Notes under the pieces: model-generated
What the model saw: the letters and a program-made list of their open reading frames with translations, nothing else
The model's database searches: none
Told to the model about the DNA's origin: nothing
Program-made: the position numbers and the translations under genes
Shown here: one piece after another, positions 28,745-37,363 of the stretch
How the letters are laid out: every line of letters starts with the position of its first letter
How positions within the stretch are numbered: position 1 is the stretch's first letter
DNA from: Rhodoferax sp.
Lineage (GTDB): Bacteria; Pseudomonadota; Gammaproteobacteria; Burkholderiales; Burkholderiaceae_C
Assembly: GCF_028689295.1 (NCBI RefSeq)
Contig: NZ_JAQTWL010000006.1
Coordinates: 62,001-126,000 of the forward strand
Direction: 5' to 3'
Length of the DNA stretch: 64,000 nucleotides

Positions 28745-28757
28745 GATAGTTACTATC
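28745..28757. promoter_or_regulatory. Palindrome GATAGT-T-ACTATC upstream of rubrerythrin
   Basis: A perfect 6-bp inverted repeat around a single T lies 111 bases upstream of the rubrerythrin start, in an AT-rich gap of 199 bases (28635-28833). The gap also contains the remnants of the promoter of the broken pip gene. The repeat resembles ATAG/CTAT half-sites of redox regulators but has 3 rather than 7 bases between them, so it is not a standard OxyR site. Confidence 0.4.
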
Positions 28758-28833
28758 GACGCGACGGGATGACCCGCCCATGTGGCGTCAATGTCTCTGA
28801 CAATGACGCCTTCTCCATCATCAGCCAGGCATC

Positions 28834-29686
28834 ATGAACGCGCACAGCGACCCCCCTGTTTCCGCCGATTGAACCCTACCGCAGCGGCCGCTTGGCGGTG
28901 GACGATCTGCACACCCTGTACTGGGAAGAATGCGGCAATCCACTGGGCGTTCCGGTGCTGTTTGACCAGCGCGGCGCGGGCCAGTCCACGCCGCTGGGTG
29001 AAGTCCGGTAAAACACCACGTCGCTGCTGATTGACGACATCGAACGCTCGCGGGTCCTCATGGGCATTGAACGATGGCTGGTGTTTGGCGGCTCATGGGG
29101 CTCGGCGCTGGCCTATGGCCAGGCGCATCCGGAGCGCTGCAGCGGTTTCATTTTGCGCGACATATTCCTCTGCACCAAGCCCGAGATCGACTGGTTTTTG
29201 AACGGCGTCAAGTGGTTCTTGCCCGAGGAACACGCCCGGTTTGTGGCGGACATTCCACAGGCTGACCGTGGCGATTTGTTGCAGGCCTTCGGTCGGCGCC
29301 TGTTCGGCGACGACCCGGCAGCGAGCCTGCATCTGCTGCCGCACCCGGAGGTGGCCGACCAGTTCGGCTCGGATGCGGTGGCCCTGGTCGTGGGTCGACT
29401 GGAGTCGCACTATTTTCTGCACGATTCCTTCCTGACGGAAGACCAGCTGATTCACAACGTGGGGCGCATCGCGCACCTGCCTGGCGTCATCATCCAGGGG
29501 CGCTACGACGCGGTATGCCCGGCGCTGTCAGCCTGGCGCTTGCATCGGGCCTGGCCGCAGGCGAATTTTCAGATGATCGAAGATGCCGGCCACGCCGCTT
29601 TCGAGCCTGGCATTGCCAAAGCGCTGGTGGCCGCCTGCGAGCAATTCAAACGCACCGGCGCGCTGTCGCTCGGCGACGCGGCCTGA
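28834..29686 (+). pseudogene. pip: Broken prolyl iminopeptidase gene (pip)
   Basis: The sequence encodes an alpha/beta-hydrolase of the prolyl aminopeptidase family but carries several lesions. From the ATG at 28834 the frame stops after 12 codons; a change near the run of six C (28851-28856) shifts it. The correct frame then reads 'FPPIEPYRSGRLAVDDLHTLYWEECGNPLGVPVLF' in translated pieces. At 28961-28964 it jumps from PVLF to DQRGAGQST, losing about 30 residues that include the oxyanion HGGPG motif. A TAA at 29009-29011 interrupts the frame again. The remaining part from 29060 keeps the GGSWGS nucleophile and 'DAGHAAFEPG', but without HGGPG it cannot be a normal enzyme. Confidence 0.85.
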
Positions 29687-29691
29687 ACGGC

Positions 29692-30129
29692 TCAATCTTT
29701 GCCGTGGCCTTTTTTGTATTTGTCGCGTCCGCGCTGGCCGTTGTCACGACGGTCATCGCGGCGATCCTCCCGGCGTCCTGCGTCGCCGTAGTAGCGCGGT
29801 TCATAGACATCCCGGTACCAACCGTCCTGGACAAAATAAACGGGCTGGCCACAGGCCTGGTAGCGGCTGCAATATTTGTTCCAATGCCTTTCATGGCCCG
29901 GCGGCACGCGCAGGTAGATGGGCTGGCGAACCACGTTGACAGATCGTTGATCAATGATGACGGGTTGGGGGAAAATCAGCACCGGACCGGGCACACGGCC
30001 GACGTCGATGCGGCCATAAAAACCGGGCTGGGAGATGTTGACCGACACGCCGATATCCGCGGCGAAGGCGGCCGTCTGGAGTGCTGACACAGCCAGCACA
30101 GCGCTCAAAAAGTAGTTCGATTTGTTCAT
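29692..30129 (-). CDS. Small exported protein of unknown function
   Basis: 145 residues with a signal peptide ('YFLSAVLAVSALQTAAFA', cleavage before ADIGVSV). The mature part has 'SQPGFYGRIDVGRVPGPVLIFPQPVII' and 'QPIYLRVPPGHERHWNKYCSRYQACGQPVYFVQDGWY', with two Cys that could pair, and ends in a strongly charged Arg/Asp/Lys tail. I believe similar proteins are common in Burkholderiales, but no function is known to me. It is convergent with the pip pseudogene, with five bases between them. Confidence 0.75.
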   Translation of the reverse strand: MNKSNYFLSAVLAVSALQTAAFAADIGVSVNISQPGFYGRIDVGRVPGPVLIFPQPVIIDQRSVNVVRQPIYLRVPPGHERHWNKYCSRYQACGQPVYFVQDGWYRDVYEPRYYGDAGRREDRRDDRRDNGQRGRDKYKKGHGKD

Positions 30130-30215
30130 GCGCTCATTCTACGGCGCGGGTGCCCGACCACATGTAAGCAGAGGTAAGGCCTGGGCCGCCCGCCTGGCCC
30201 GGGTACCGGCGCAAC

Positions 30216-31598
30216 CTATACCTGAGGCAGCAAAAAGCGCCGCTCCCAAGGGCTGATTTCGCTTTGGTAACTGGCCAGTTCGAGCGCCTTCACGGCGCAA
30301 TAGCCGGTGACAAAGTTTTCCCCGAAAAGCGAGCGCGCTGCCGGGCTGTGCTGCATCTTTTTCAAGGCGGCTTCCATGGAGCGCGGCAGGCTGTGGGCCT
30401 GCTCGTAGCCACTGCCTGCCAGCGGCTTGGACGGTTCCAGCGGCTGTTGCAGGCCCTGGAGTCCGGCGGCCAAAGACGCGGCGATGGCCAGGTAAGGGTT
30501 GGCATCGGCGCCGGCCACGCGGTTTTCCACCCGCCGTGCGGACGGGCCGCTGGCCGGGATACGAAGACCCGTGGTGCGGTTGTCATAACCCCATTGCAGA
30601 TTGGTCGGGGCCTGGCTGCCGGAAACGTAGCGCCGGTAGGAATTCACGTTCGGCGCCAGCATCAGCATCAGATCAGGCAAGTTGTTTTGCAACCCCGCGA
30701 TGAAATGGTGCAGGCGCGGGCTCTCGCTGCCATCAGGCAAACTGAACACGTTGTCGCCCTGCGCATCGACCACGCTGATGTGCAGGTGCATGGAGCTGCC
30801 GGAGCTGCCCGCGATGGGCTTGGCCATGAAGACGGCATTAAGCCCGTGTTTCAGGGCGATTTCACGCGCTGCGTACTTGAACAAAAAGGCCTGATCCGCC
30901 ACCGCCACGGCATCGCCGTGCAGCAGGTTGACCTCGTACTGCGTGGCCCCCACTTCATGAATCCAGGTGTCGGTGGTTATACCCAGCACGCGACAGGCGT
31001 CGCGAAACTCGTTCCAGAACGGCGCCAGCTCGTTGAGCATGTTGAGGCTGAAAGCGCTTTGCCCGACCTCGGCGCGACCACCGCGCACGGCAGGCGCCAA
31101 CAACGGCTGCGCCGGGTCGGTATTGGCCGCCGTCAGGTAAAACTCGATCTCGGGTGCCACCACCGGTTGCAGCCCCAGGGCGGCGTACTGGACAAGCACG
31201 GTTTTCAGGGTACTGCGCGGCGCAAACTGGCAGAGTTCACCGTCCAGTTCCAGGCAGTCATGGATGGCGACCGCGCGCGGCACGCTGGCCCAAGGCGCGA
31301 GCGACACCGTCTGGTAGTCCGGTAGCAAGCGCACATCAGGGTCGGCGTCGGGGAACACCGGGTTGTAAGAATAATCACCGGTCACCGCCTGCATGGGGAT
31401 GGCCTGGCAAATGCGCAATTCGCCGCCGGTCAAAAAGCTCCCGGCCGGCATGAGTTTGCCGCGCGGGTAACCTGAAATGTCGGGAAAAATGCACTCCACA
31501 TCGCGCACATCGTGTGCGCTGAAAAGGGCGCGGATTTCATCACCGGGACGTGATGGCGCGGCTGAATCGGACGGGAGCGAAGTGGCTGGCTGGCGCAT
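30216..31598 (-). CDS. Glutamine synthetase-family ligase (PuuA-like)
   Basis: 460 residues with the glutamine synthetase fold. The N-terminal beta-grasp part reads 'VECIFPDISGYPRGKLMP'. The catalytic domain has 'VVAPEIEFYL', 'HEVGATQYEVNLLHGDAV', 'AKPIAGSSGSSMHLHISV' and 'NSYRRYVSGSQAP', and the ATP-site 'ENRVAGADANPYLAIAA'. The pattern is that of gamma-glutamylpolyamine or other gamma-glutamylamine ligases rather than GlnA, which would start the assimilation of amines such as putrescine. No puu genes are nearby, so the substrate is open. The ATG at 31598 has a GAGG eight bases upstream; a TTG at 31613 would add five residues. Confidence 0.82.
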   Translation of the reverse strand: MRQPATSLPSDSAAPSRPGDEIRALFSAHDVRDVECIFPDISGYPRGKLMPAGSFLTGGELRICQAIPMQAVTGDYSYNPVFPDADPDVRLLPDYQTVSLAPWASVPRAVAIHDCLELDGELCQFAPRSTLKTVLVQYAALGLQPVVAPEIEFYLTAANTDPAQPLLAPAVRGGRAEVGQSAFSLNMLNELAPFWNEFRDACRVLGITTDTWIHEVGATQYEVNLLHGDAVAVADQAFLFKYAAREIALKHGLNAVFMAKPIAGSSGSSMHLHISVVDAQGDNVFSLPDGSESPRLHHFIAGLQNNLPDLMLMLAPNVNSYRRYVSGSQAPTNLQWGYDNRTTGLRIPASGPSARRVENRVAGADANPYLAIAASLAAGLQGLQQPLEPSKPLAGSGYEQAHSLPRSMEAALKKMQHSPAARSLFGENFVTGYCAVKALELASYQSEISPWERRFLLPQV

Positions 31599-31708
31599 GA
31601 GGCCTCGGTGCAAAATGAAGATGCACCCAGTTTAAGCCAGCAGACGGAACAGGAAAGGCCAAAGCCTCAAGCGGCTTGAACCGCCCGGGCGTTGACTGGA
31701 AGCAGAAA

Positions 31709-32074
31709 TTACTCTGCGGCGCTGGCAACGAACTGGCTGTTACGGTGCACGTTGGCTGCCATTTGCGTGTCAGAGCTCATGGCGGGAGCAGGCTGTGTGG
31801 CGCGGCCGAAACCCCGGCTGGCGAGCTCGATTTGCATGGCCTTGACACGGGCCAGGTCCTGCGCGCTGCCGCTGCGACGGTACTGCGCCTGGGCCTGGTG
31901 GCTGAACTTGATCAGCGTGGCAACTTCATGCGTCATGGTGGGGGCCACCGGATTTTGCGCTGCCACCTGGATCACACGGCTTTGCGCAGACGCCTCGCTG
32001 GCGGCATTTTTGGCAAGCGCGTTACCAGCGGCCAACACGGAAACCAGGGCGATCAGGGAGAAAGATTTGTTCAT
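31709..32074 (-). CDS. Small exported protein of unknown function
   Basis: 121 residues. A signal peptide ('MNKSFSLIALVSVLAAGNALA') is followed by a helical, Ala/Gln-rich chain ('HEVATLIKFSHQAQAQYRRSGSAQDLARVKAMQIELASRGFG') without cysteines. I do not recognise a domain. The start is set by the signal peptide and by a purine-rich stretch ahead of it; a longer frame upstream has no coding character. The 213 bases between it and the next gene upstream are AT-rich and probably hold its promoter. Confidence 0.65.
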   Translation of the reverse strand: MNKSFSLIALVSVLAAGNALAKNAASEASAQSRVIQVAAQNPVAPTMTHEVATLIKFSHQAQAQYRRSGSAQDLARVKAMQIELASRGFGRATQPAPAMSSDTQMAANVHRNSQFVASAAE

Positions 32075-32287
32075 GAGAAGACTCCAAAAAAAGTGGGGTA
32101 AAAACCAAATGGGTCTGATAAACAAAACCCGCTTTGCATCGATGTGGCTCGAAGATATCGCAGTTTTTTGACAAAAAGAAGTCAAACGTAACGACCATGC
32201 CCTTGGCGTGACATTGGTTACAAGTGCTTGCGCTTGACGCTCTTTTGGTAACAGGTTTTCAGCGTTTTTCACACAGCTGACGGGCCT

Positions 32288-32716
32288 TCAGCGGTTGGCG
32301 CGCCGCTTTAGCCAACGCATCAGGCCGCCCACCAGCGGCAATTTTTCGTACAACTCCTCGGCGGCGTCCCAATAGTCGCGGTGCAGGGTGATGCGGCCAG
32401 CTTCGTCCAGCACCAGATGCGAGCCGCCCAGAATGCATTGCTGCTGTCCTGCTGCAAAACGCTTGAACGCAAAGTGGAATTCCCAAGTCAGAAAACATTG
32501 CTGGCCATCGACGATGCGCCCAGTGATGACAAAGCACGGCTGCACCAAGCTCGCGTCCATGTGGCGAAAAATCGCGGCAATGGCGGGCCAGCCGCGCACG
32601 TCGTTGAACGGGTCCTTGAAGCGGGCGTTGGGGGCGTAGCGGTTCTCAAGCGTGTCGATGTGTTTGGGGTCAAGCGTCTCGAAGGCCTGCACGATGGCGT
32701 CAACAGCGTTTTTCAT
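32288..32716 (-). CDS. NTF2/SnoaL-like fold protein
   Basis: 142 residues. 'AFETLDPKHIDTLENRYAPNARFKDPFNDVRGWPAIAAIFRHMDASL' and 'TWEFHFAFKR...GGSHLVLDEAGRITLHRDYWDAAEELYEKLPLVGGLMRWLKRR' are the pattern of the nuclear transport factor 2-like group that accompanies short-chain dehydrogenases in photooxidative-stress and cyclopropane-lipid clusters. It has no catalytic residue that I can name. It follows the SDR gene by eight bases and is likely co-transcribed with it. Confidence 0.75.
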   Translation of the reverse strand: MKNAVDAIVQAFETLDPKHIDTLENRYAPNARFKDPFNDVRGWPAIAAIFRHMDASLVQPCFVITGRIVDGQQCFLTWEFHFAFKRFAAGQQQCILGGSHLVLDEAGRITLHRDYWDAAEELYEKLPLVGGLMRWLKRRANR

Positions 32717-32724
32717 GGCAGCAA

Positions 32725-33504
32725 TCAACTCGATTTCAGGCGCCGGGTCAGGGCGAAATAGGCGGTGCAGGGCAGGCAGCGCAGCACTTTCATCCAGAAG
32801 GTAAACCGCCTGGGGAAATGGATCTCGAACTGGCCGCATGCCCAGCCTTGCAAAATAGCCTCGGCCGCCTGTGCCGGGCTGATGAGGGCGGGCATTTTGA
32901 AGTCGTTTTGCGCTGTCAGAGGTGTCTCGACAAAGCCGGGGTTGATCAGCGACACACCCACGCCCTGGCCGTGGAGGTCCAGGTAGAGTGTCTCTGCCAG
33001 GTTGATCAGTGCGGCCTTGGTCGGTCCGTAGGCCAGACTATTGAGCAGTCCCCGGTAACCGGCCACGCTGGCCATCAGGCTGATGTGGCCGCGCCGACCT
33101 TCCGGTTGCGCCAGCAGCTTAGGCAGCACGGCGTCGAGCACATGCAGGGCACCCAAGTAATTCACCTGGTTGTGGCGCAGCAAGCCGGGCAGGTCCGGCC
33201 GGTCTGCCGTCATGGCGCGGTAGTGACCGGCGCAATACACCACGGTGTCGAGCGCGCTCTGGGCAAACAGCGCCTGTGCCACGCTGTTGACGGCGGGCGC
33301 ATCGGTCACGTCAAGCACAGCAGCCTGTGCGCCGGGGTGCTGAGTGACAAAGTCGTCCAACGCCGCACCGTCGCGGGCCGACACAATCACTTGCGCGCCC
33401 TGCGCATGCAAGGCGTGGGCCGTGGCGCGCCCGATGCCGCTGGAGGCACCCACCAGCCAGACCCGTTGACCGACCCAGTCCGTCATGCGCGGATTAAGTG
33501 CCAT
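32725..33504 (-). CDS. Short-chain dehydrogenase/reductase (SDR)
   Basis: 259 residues of the classical SDR fold. The cofactor motif is 'VWLVGASSGIGRATA', 'YCAGHYRAM' stands in the place of NNAG, and the catalytic set is Ser in 'SLMASVAGYRG' with Tyr and Lys in 'SLAYGPTKAALINLAE'. 'INPGFVETPLT' follows. The natural substrate is unknown. It sits within the remains of a cluster (FAD oxidoreductase, DUF3833, SDR, NTF2-like), and the SDR and NTF2 genes are the only members that still look intact. The start could also be at 33486. Confidence 0.87.
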   Translation of the reverse strand: MALNPRMTDWVGQRVWLVGASSGIGRATAHALHAQGAQVIVSARDGAALDDFVTQHPGAQAAVLDVTDAPAVNSVAQALFAQSALDTVVYCAGHYRAMTADRPDLPGLLRHNQVNYLGALHVLDAVLPKLLAQPEGRRGHISLMASVAGYRGLLNSLAYGPTKAALINLAETLYLDLHGQGVGVSLINPGFVETPLTAQNDFKMPALISPAQAAEAILQGWACGQFEIHFPRRFTFWMKVLRCLPCTAYFALTRRLKSS

Positions 33505-33516
33505 GGCGTGCCGTGC

Positions 33517-34001
33517 CTATCGTTTGACAAACGACAGCGTGACTTCGCCCAGGCCGACACCCCATTTGCGCATCGCCGCCTTGTTGAGCATGACCTTGTC
33601 GGTCATCAGATACATCCAGTCGTCGAACTGCACCTCGATGACGCGGCCGTCCACCGGCAGCGCCAGGGTGTAAGTCCAGTGGAAAGCGTTGCCGCTTTGC
33701 TGACCCTCGGCCGTACCCACCACATCGTCGGCCTGACCGGTGTAGCGGCCATCTCCATGGCGCTGCAATCGCCAGACACGGCGCTGCTGAGTGCCGTCCG
33801 AATAGCTGAAGGCTTCATCGAGCACGCCCTGATCGCCTTGCCAACTGCACTGCATGACCACGGTGAAGCGCTTCACCACCTGGCCGGAGCGGTCGGTAAA
33901 AATGCCATAGGCATCGAGCGTGCCGTTGAAGTAGTCGCGCAGCTCCAGTACGGGTCGCTCTTCGGCGCAAGCGGTCACTTTGGGTGTGCTGCAGCCGCTC
34001 G
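33517..34001 (-). pseudogene. DUF3833 lipoprotein gene lacking its 5' end
   Basis: The 160 residues from 'SGCSTPKVTACAEERPVLELRDYFNGTLDAYGIF' to 'GEVTLSFVKR' match the mature part of DUF3833 lipoproteins, starting exactly at the lipobox cysteine region. Upstream of the Cys the sequence switches to the middle of a different gene, the FAD oxidoreductase, so the original start and signal peptide are gone. An ATG at 34065 is in frame but lies in the foreign sequence and does not encode a signal peptide. The junction is between about 33997 and 34004. Confidence 0.75.
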
Positions 34002-35074
34002 CGACACCATCACCGGCTGCTGCCACGGCAGCGGCTGCAGGCGGTTGATCAGGTAATGCAGGCAAACCCGGGCGTTCTCCTTGACCGTGGCGGGTGCGCG
34101 CGCGTAATTCCAGGCCGCCCAGGCGGCGCGGCGCGTGGGCAGCACCGACACATCGGTATGCAGCACGGCCCGGTTAGGCTGGGTGCGGATGGCGCCCAGC
34201 GTGCTGCGCTCGAGCCGGTTCGGCGTGGCCAGCGCCTGGTTGGCGTGGCTGGCGATGATGACCTTGTCAATGCGCTCTTGGCCCGCATCGGTGCTGATGC
34301 GCACACCGGCCGCTTGGGTGGGCGTGACGCTGACCGATTCAATGCAGCCCACCGGCGCGTTCAGACGCTTGTCAGCAATACGCGCGGTGATCTTTTCGAC
34401 GTACTGCCGGGCGCCGCCCTGCACGGTCCACCATTGTGGCCGACTGGTGATCTGCAGCAAACCGTGGTTGTGACAAAAACACACCATGTTGGCCACCGGA
34501 AACTGCAGCATCTGCGCGGTCGGGCAGCTCCAGATGCAGGCCATCATCGGCAAAAAATACTAGTCGCAAAAGGCGCTGCCAAAACGGTGCTGTTGCAAGA
34601 ATTCGCCCAGCGGCTGCGCCAGCTCGGCCTCGGTGCCATCCAGCGCAATCCGGGTGGTCAGCGCGTTGAAGCGCAGCAGGTCGCGCAACATGCCCCAAAA
34701 GCGGCCATTGAGCAGATTGCTGCGCTGGGCAAACACGGTGTTGAGGCTACAGCCGCGCCACTCCAGCGCGCGCTCATGCACCTAGTCAAAGGCCTGCACC
34801 GAGAACGACATATCGGATTTGGCGGTGACCACGCCCAACTCGGCAAACAGCTTGAGCAAATGGGGTAGGTGCGCTCATTGAGCACCAGAAAGCCGGTATC
34901 CACCCCGTGCGTGACCAGGCCCCGCGCCGTGGGCAGCGTCACATCCACCGTGTGGGTATGGCCGCCGAAGTAGGCGCCCGCCTCGAACAAGGTGACTTCG
35001 GCATGGCCCGACAAGGCGTGCGCGGCAGCCAAACCGGAAATTCCCGAACCCTCGATGGCAATTTTCAGAGGCAC
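34002..35074 (-). pseudogene. Decayed FAD-dependent amine-oxidase-like gene
   Basis: The N-terminus 'IAIEGSGISGLAAAHALSG' and 'EAGAYFGGHTHTVDV' are those of the FAD/NAD(P)-binding oxidoreductase that normally heads DUF1365-cfa clusters. The frame is damaged at four points: a one-base loss near 34860-34866 after 'NERTYP', a TAG at 34782-34784 after the FD of a normal FDYVHER, a TAG at 34560-34562 replacing the Trp of CDWYFLPM, and truncation at 34002 after 'PWQQPVMVS'. There the sequence runs straight into the DUF3833 remnant. Between these points the protein sequence is well kept, so the decay is recent. Confidence 0.85.
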
Positions 35075-35190
35075 ATTGAATCCTTTAAACTTGGCATGCT
35101 ATTTAAATACTGATTGGTCATAATTTAACTTGATAGTATTATGGTGGTTTGGTTATCCATTTTTTCCACCCCAAAGGCAACAATTCTCAT

Positions 35191-35814
35191 ATGGTTAATC
35201 GCATTGGCCCCAGGGTCTCTTTCAAGGCGCAAATGCTGCAGGCGCGCGAAGAGGCCATCATCAAATCGGTCAACCATTTGCTCGCCAGCAAGGGCTTTGA
35301 AGCCATGACGGTCGATGAGGTGGCCGCCGACGTCGGCATTGCCAAGGCCAGCCTGTACAAACATTTCACCAGCAAGGAAGACCTGGCCGCCGCCGCCATG
35401 GTCAGTGTCATGCGCCGGGCGCAGGCGTACCTTGACAGCCTGCCGCCAGAGGCCGCACCGATGGACAATTTGCGCGCCGTGGTGGCCTGGACCATGGGCC
35501 TGAAGCTGGCTGGCGAAATGCCATCGCTGCCGAGCCAGAATTCGAGCTTGCGCGCGGCCCTGATCGGGAACAAGGATTACATGGACGGGCTATTCGAGGT
35601 CAGCGACCGGCTCGGCGGCTGGATTGAGGCGGCGCAAGCCCAGGGCAGCCTCAACCCCGGACTGCCCGCCATTGCCGTGCTCTACACGCTCTATGCGCGC
35701 GCCTGCGACCCGGTGCTGGAATTCCTGAAAATGAGCGAGTTGCACAGCGACGAGGAGATCATCAGCCTGGTGATGAGCACCTGTTTTGATGGCTTGAATG
35801 CGCGGGCCGTGTGA
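35191..35814 (+). CDS. TetR-family transcriptional regulator
   Basis: 207 residues. The N-terminal helix-turn-helix is 'AIIKSVNHLLASKGFEAMTVDEVAADVGIAKASLYKHFTSKEDLAAAAM', and the ligand-binding part is helical ('AVLYTLYARACDPVLEFLKMSEL'). The start at 35191 gives MVNRIGP; an upstream in-frame ATG at 35149 adds 14 residues. It is divergent from the decayed FAD oxidoreductase gene across an AT-rich 116-base gap, so it may once have controlled that cluster. The ligand is unknown. Confidence 0.85.
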   Translation: MVNRIGPRVSFKAQMLQAREEAIIKSVNHLLASKGFEAMTVDEVAADVGIAKASLYKHFTSKEDLAAAAMVSVMRRAQAYLDSLPPEAAPMDNLRAVVAWTMGLKLAGEMPSLPSQNSSLRAALIGNKDYMDGLFEVSDRLGGWIEAAQAQGSLNPGLPAIAVLYTLYARACDPVLEFLKMSELHSDEEIISLVMSTCFDGLNARAV

Positions 35815-35833
35815 AGCAACTGTTGTCCGGTGC

Positions 35834-36727
35834 TCAGTCTGTCAGCGCAATGCGCTGGACATGAACCTCGATCGGGTTTGGGTAGGCCACCCTGTCGCCT
35901 GATGTCACGGCGCCTACCACACCGCCAATCTCGGCGCCCCTGAAGGCACTTCCCAAGGCGAGCAAGACCGCGAATGCCGGCCCCATGACTGGCGCTGCCG
36001 CTACTCCCAAAGCAACACCAACGCCAGAGCCAACCTTGGCACCTGTGGCTGCGCCCTGGCGTGCACTGTCATGCGGTGTCGGCTGCTGGACCGGCGCTGC
36101 GCCCATTGCAGCCACGGCAGCGCCATCGAGAGTCTGACAGGTGATCGTTAACGGTGAGGCCGATGGCTCCACGGTGACCGTTCCAGGCGCCGTGAATGGC
36201 CATTTCCCAAACGAATTGGCAGCTTCACAAGTTAACGGACCGCGCCAGTCAGGATCTTCTGCAACCACGCGAACTTCCAGCTCTTGCGTCAGCGGAAAAT
36301 TCTGTGCGAGTCGCGTGGTCAGCACGCCTTGTCTACCTTCCGCCTCATCCATGAGATGCAGTTTGGTGCGCGCGCGGAAGGTTCCCATCTTGGCTTCCTG
36401 TCTCACATAAGCAAACGAGCCAGGAATGATCTCAACTTCAAGCGTCTCAGTGTTCTCGCCAATCGAGGTAATCGTGTGCTTCCCCGGAGCGACAGCCTTG
36501 TAAAGGAAGGTCTTCGAAACCGTCTGGCCCAAGTGAGCCCCGTCCAGCCAGACATCCAGTTTGACGGCAGTACCGATGAACTCGCTCAGGTAAATGAAGA
36601 TACCCGCCTGCTCTGGCGCGATAGTGAACGTCTTGATTGCGGCTTCACGCCGTGCATCAGCCATCGGCACGGACGCACATCCAACCAAGGTCAAACCTGC
36701 AAAGAGCGCTGCGATATAAGGCTTCAT
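35834..36727 (-). CDS. DUF2846-domain lipoprotein with glycine-zipper tail
   Basis: 297 residues. The signal peptide ends in the lipobox LVGC ('AALFAGLTLVGCASVPM'). The DUF2846-type domain reads 'AGIFIYLSEFIGTAVKLDVWLDG', 'FLYKAVAPGKHTITS' and 'SFAYVRQEAKMG'. The C-terminus is Gly/Ala-rich ('GAKVGSGVGVALGVAAAPV' and 'AEIGGVVGAVTSG'), a glycine-zipper-like membrane segment. It is probably anchored in the outer membrane; its role is unknown. The open frame extends upstream through the neighbouring exporter gene, but the lipobox fixes the start at 36727. Confidence 0.75.
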   Translation of the reverse strand: MKPYIAALFAGLTLVGCASVPMADARREAAIKTFTIAPEQAGIFIYLSEFIGTAVKLDVWLDGAHLGQTVSKTFLYKAVAPGKHTITSIGENTETLEVEIIPGSFAYVRQEAKMGTFRARTKLHLMDEAEGRQGVLTTRLAQNFPLTQELEVRVVAEDPDWRGPLTCEAANSFGKWPFTAPGTVTVEPSASPLTITCQTLDGAAVAAMGAAPVQQPTPHDSARQGAATGAKVGSGVGVALGVAAAPVMGPAFAVLLALGSAFRGAEIGGVVGAVTSGDRVAYPNPIEVHVQRIALTD

Positions 36728-36747
36728 GAACCCATCCAAACGTGATG

Positions 36748-37305
36748 CTACATGAACAAGGCCCACAAGCCTAGGCCCATAAAAATGGCGGCCGACACGA
36801 GGTGCACCACGCGCAGCGGCACCAGCCGCGTCATGCGCTCGCCGAGCCAGACCACCGGCGCGTTGGCCAGCATCATGCCCAGCGTGGTGCCCGCCACCAC
36901 CATCACCGTGCTGGTGTATTGCGCTGCCAGCATGATGGTGGCAACCTGGGTTTTGTCGCCCATTTCGGCCAGAAAAAAAGCCACCACAGTGGTGCCAAAG
37001 ACACCCAGTCGCGGCGGCTCGCCAGTTTCTTCGTCGTCCATCTTGTCGGGAATCAGCATCCACACCGCCATCGCGATAAAAGAAGCGCCCAACACCCAGC
37101 GCAGCACCTCGGGTCCGAGCACGGTGGTGACCCAGGCTCCCACGGCACCAGCGAGCGCGTGGTTGGCCACGGTAGCGACGAAAATGCCCAACACAATCGG
37201 CCAAGGCTGGCGAAAGCGCAACGCCAGCACCAGTGCCAAGAGCTGGGTTTTGTCGCCCATTTCGGCCAGGGCAACGATACCGGTTGAAATTAAAAAAGCT
37301 TCCAT
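36748..37305 (-). CDS. UPF0016/GDT1 (TMEM165) family cation exporter
   Basis: 185 residues with six hydrophobic helices in two repeats. Each repeat carries the family signature: 'LAEMGDKTQLLALVLA' near residue 12 and 'LAEMGDKTQVATIMLA' near residue 113. Bacterial members such as MneA export manganese; yeast Gdt1 moves Ca or Mn. An acidic loop ('IPDKMDDEETGEPP') separates the halves. The start at 37305 puts the first signature at the usual place. I looked for a yybP-ykoY manganese riboswitch upstream and saw none. Confidence 0.88.
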   Translation of the reverse strand: MEAFLISTGIVALAEMGDKTQLLALVLALRFRQPWPIVLGIFVATVANHALAGAVGAWVTTVLGPEVLRWVLGASFIAMAVWMLIPDKMDDEETGEPPRLGVFGTTVVAFFLAEMGDKTQVATIMLAAQYTSTVMVVAGTTLGMMLANAPVVWLGERMTRLVPLRVVHLVSAAIFMGLGLWALFM

Positions 37306-37363
37306 TCGCCGATGGTAGCCTCCGCACCCATCCAGACGCTGGCTGAACGGGTGAATCTTTCTG

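Noticed and set aside
28745-28757. OxyR site upstream of rubrerythrin
   Set aside because: ATAG and CTAT halves are three bases apart instead of the seven needed in the OxyR motif.
34002-34065. ATG at 34065 as a genuine start of the DUF3833 gene
   Set aside because: It lies in the out-of-frame reading of the FAD oxidoreductase remnant and gives no signal peptide ahead of the lipobox cysteine.
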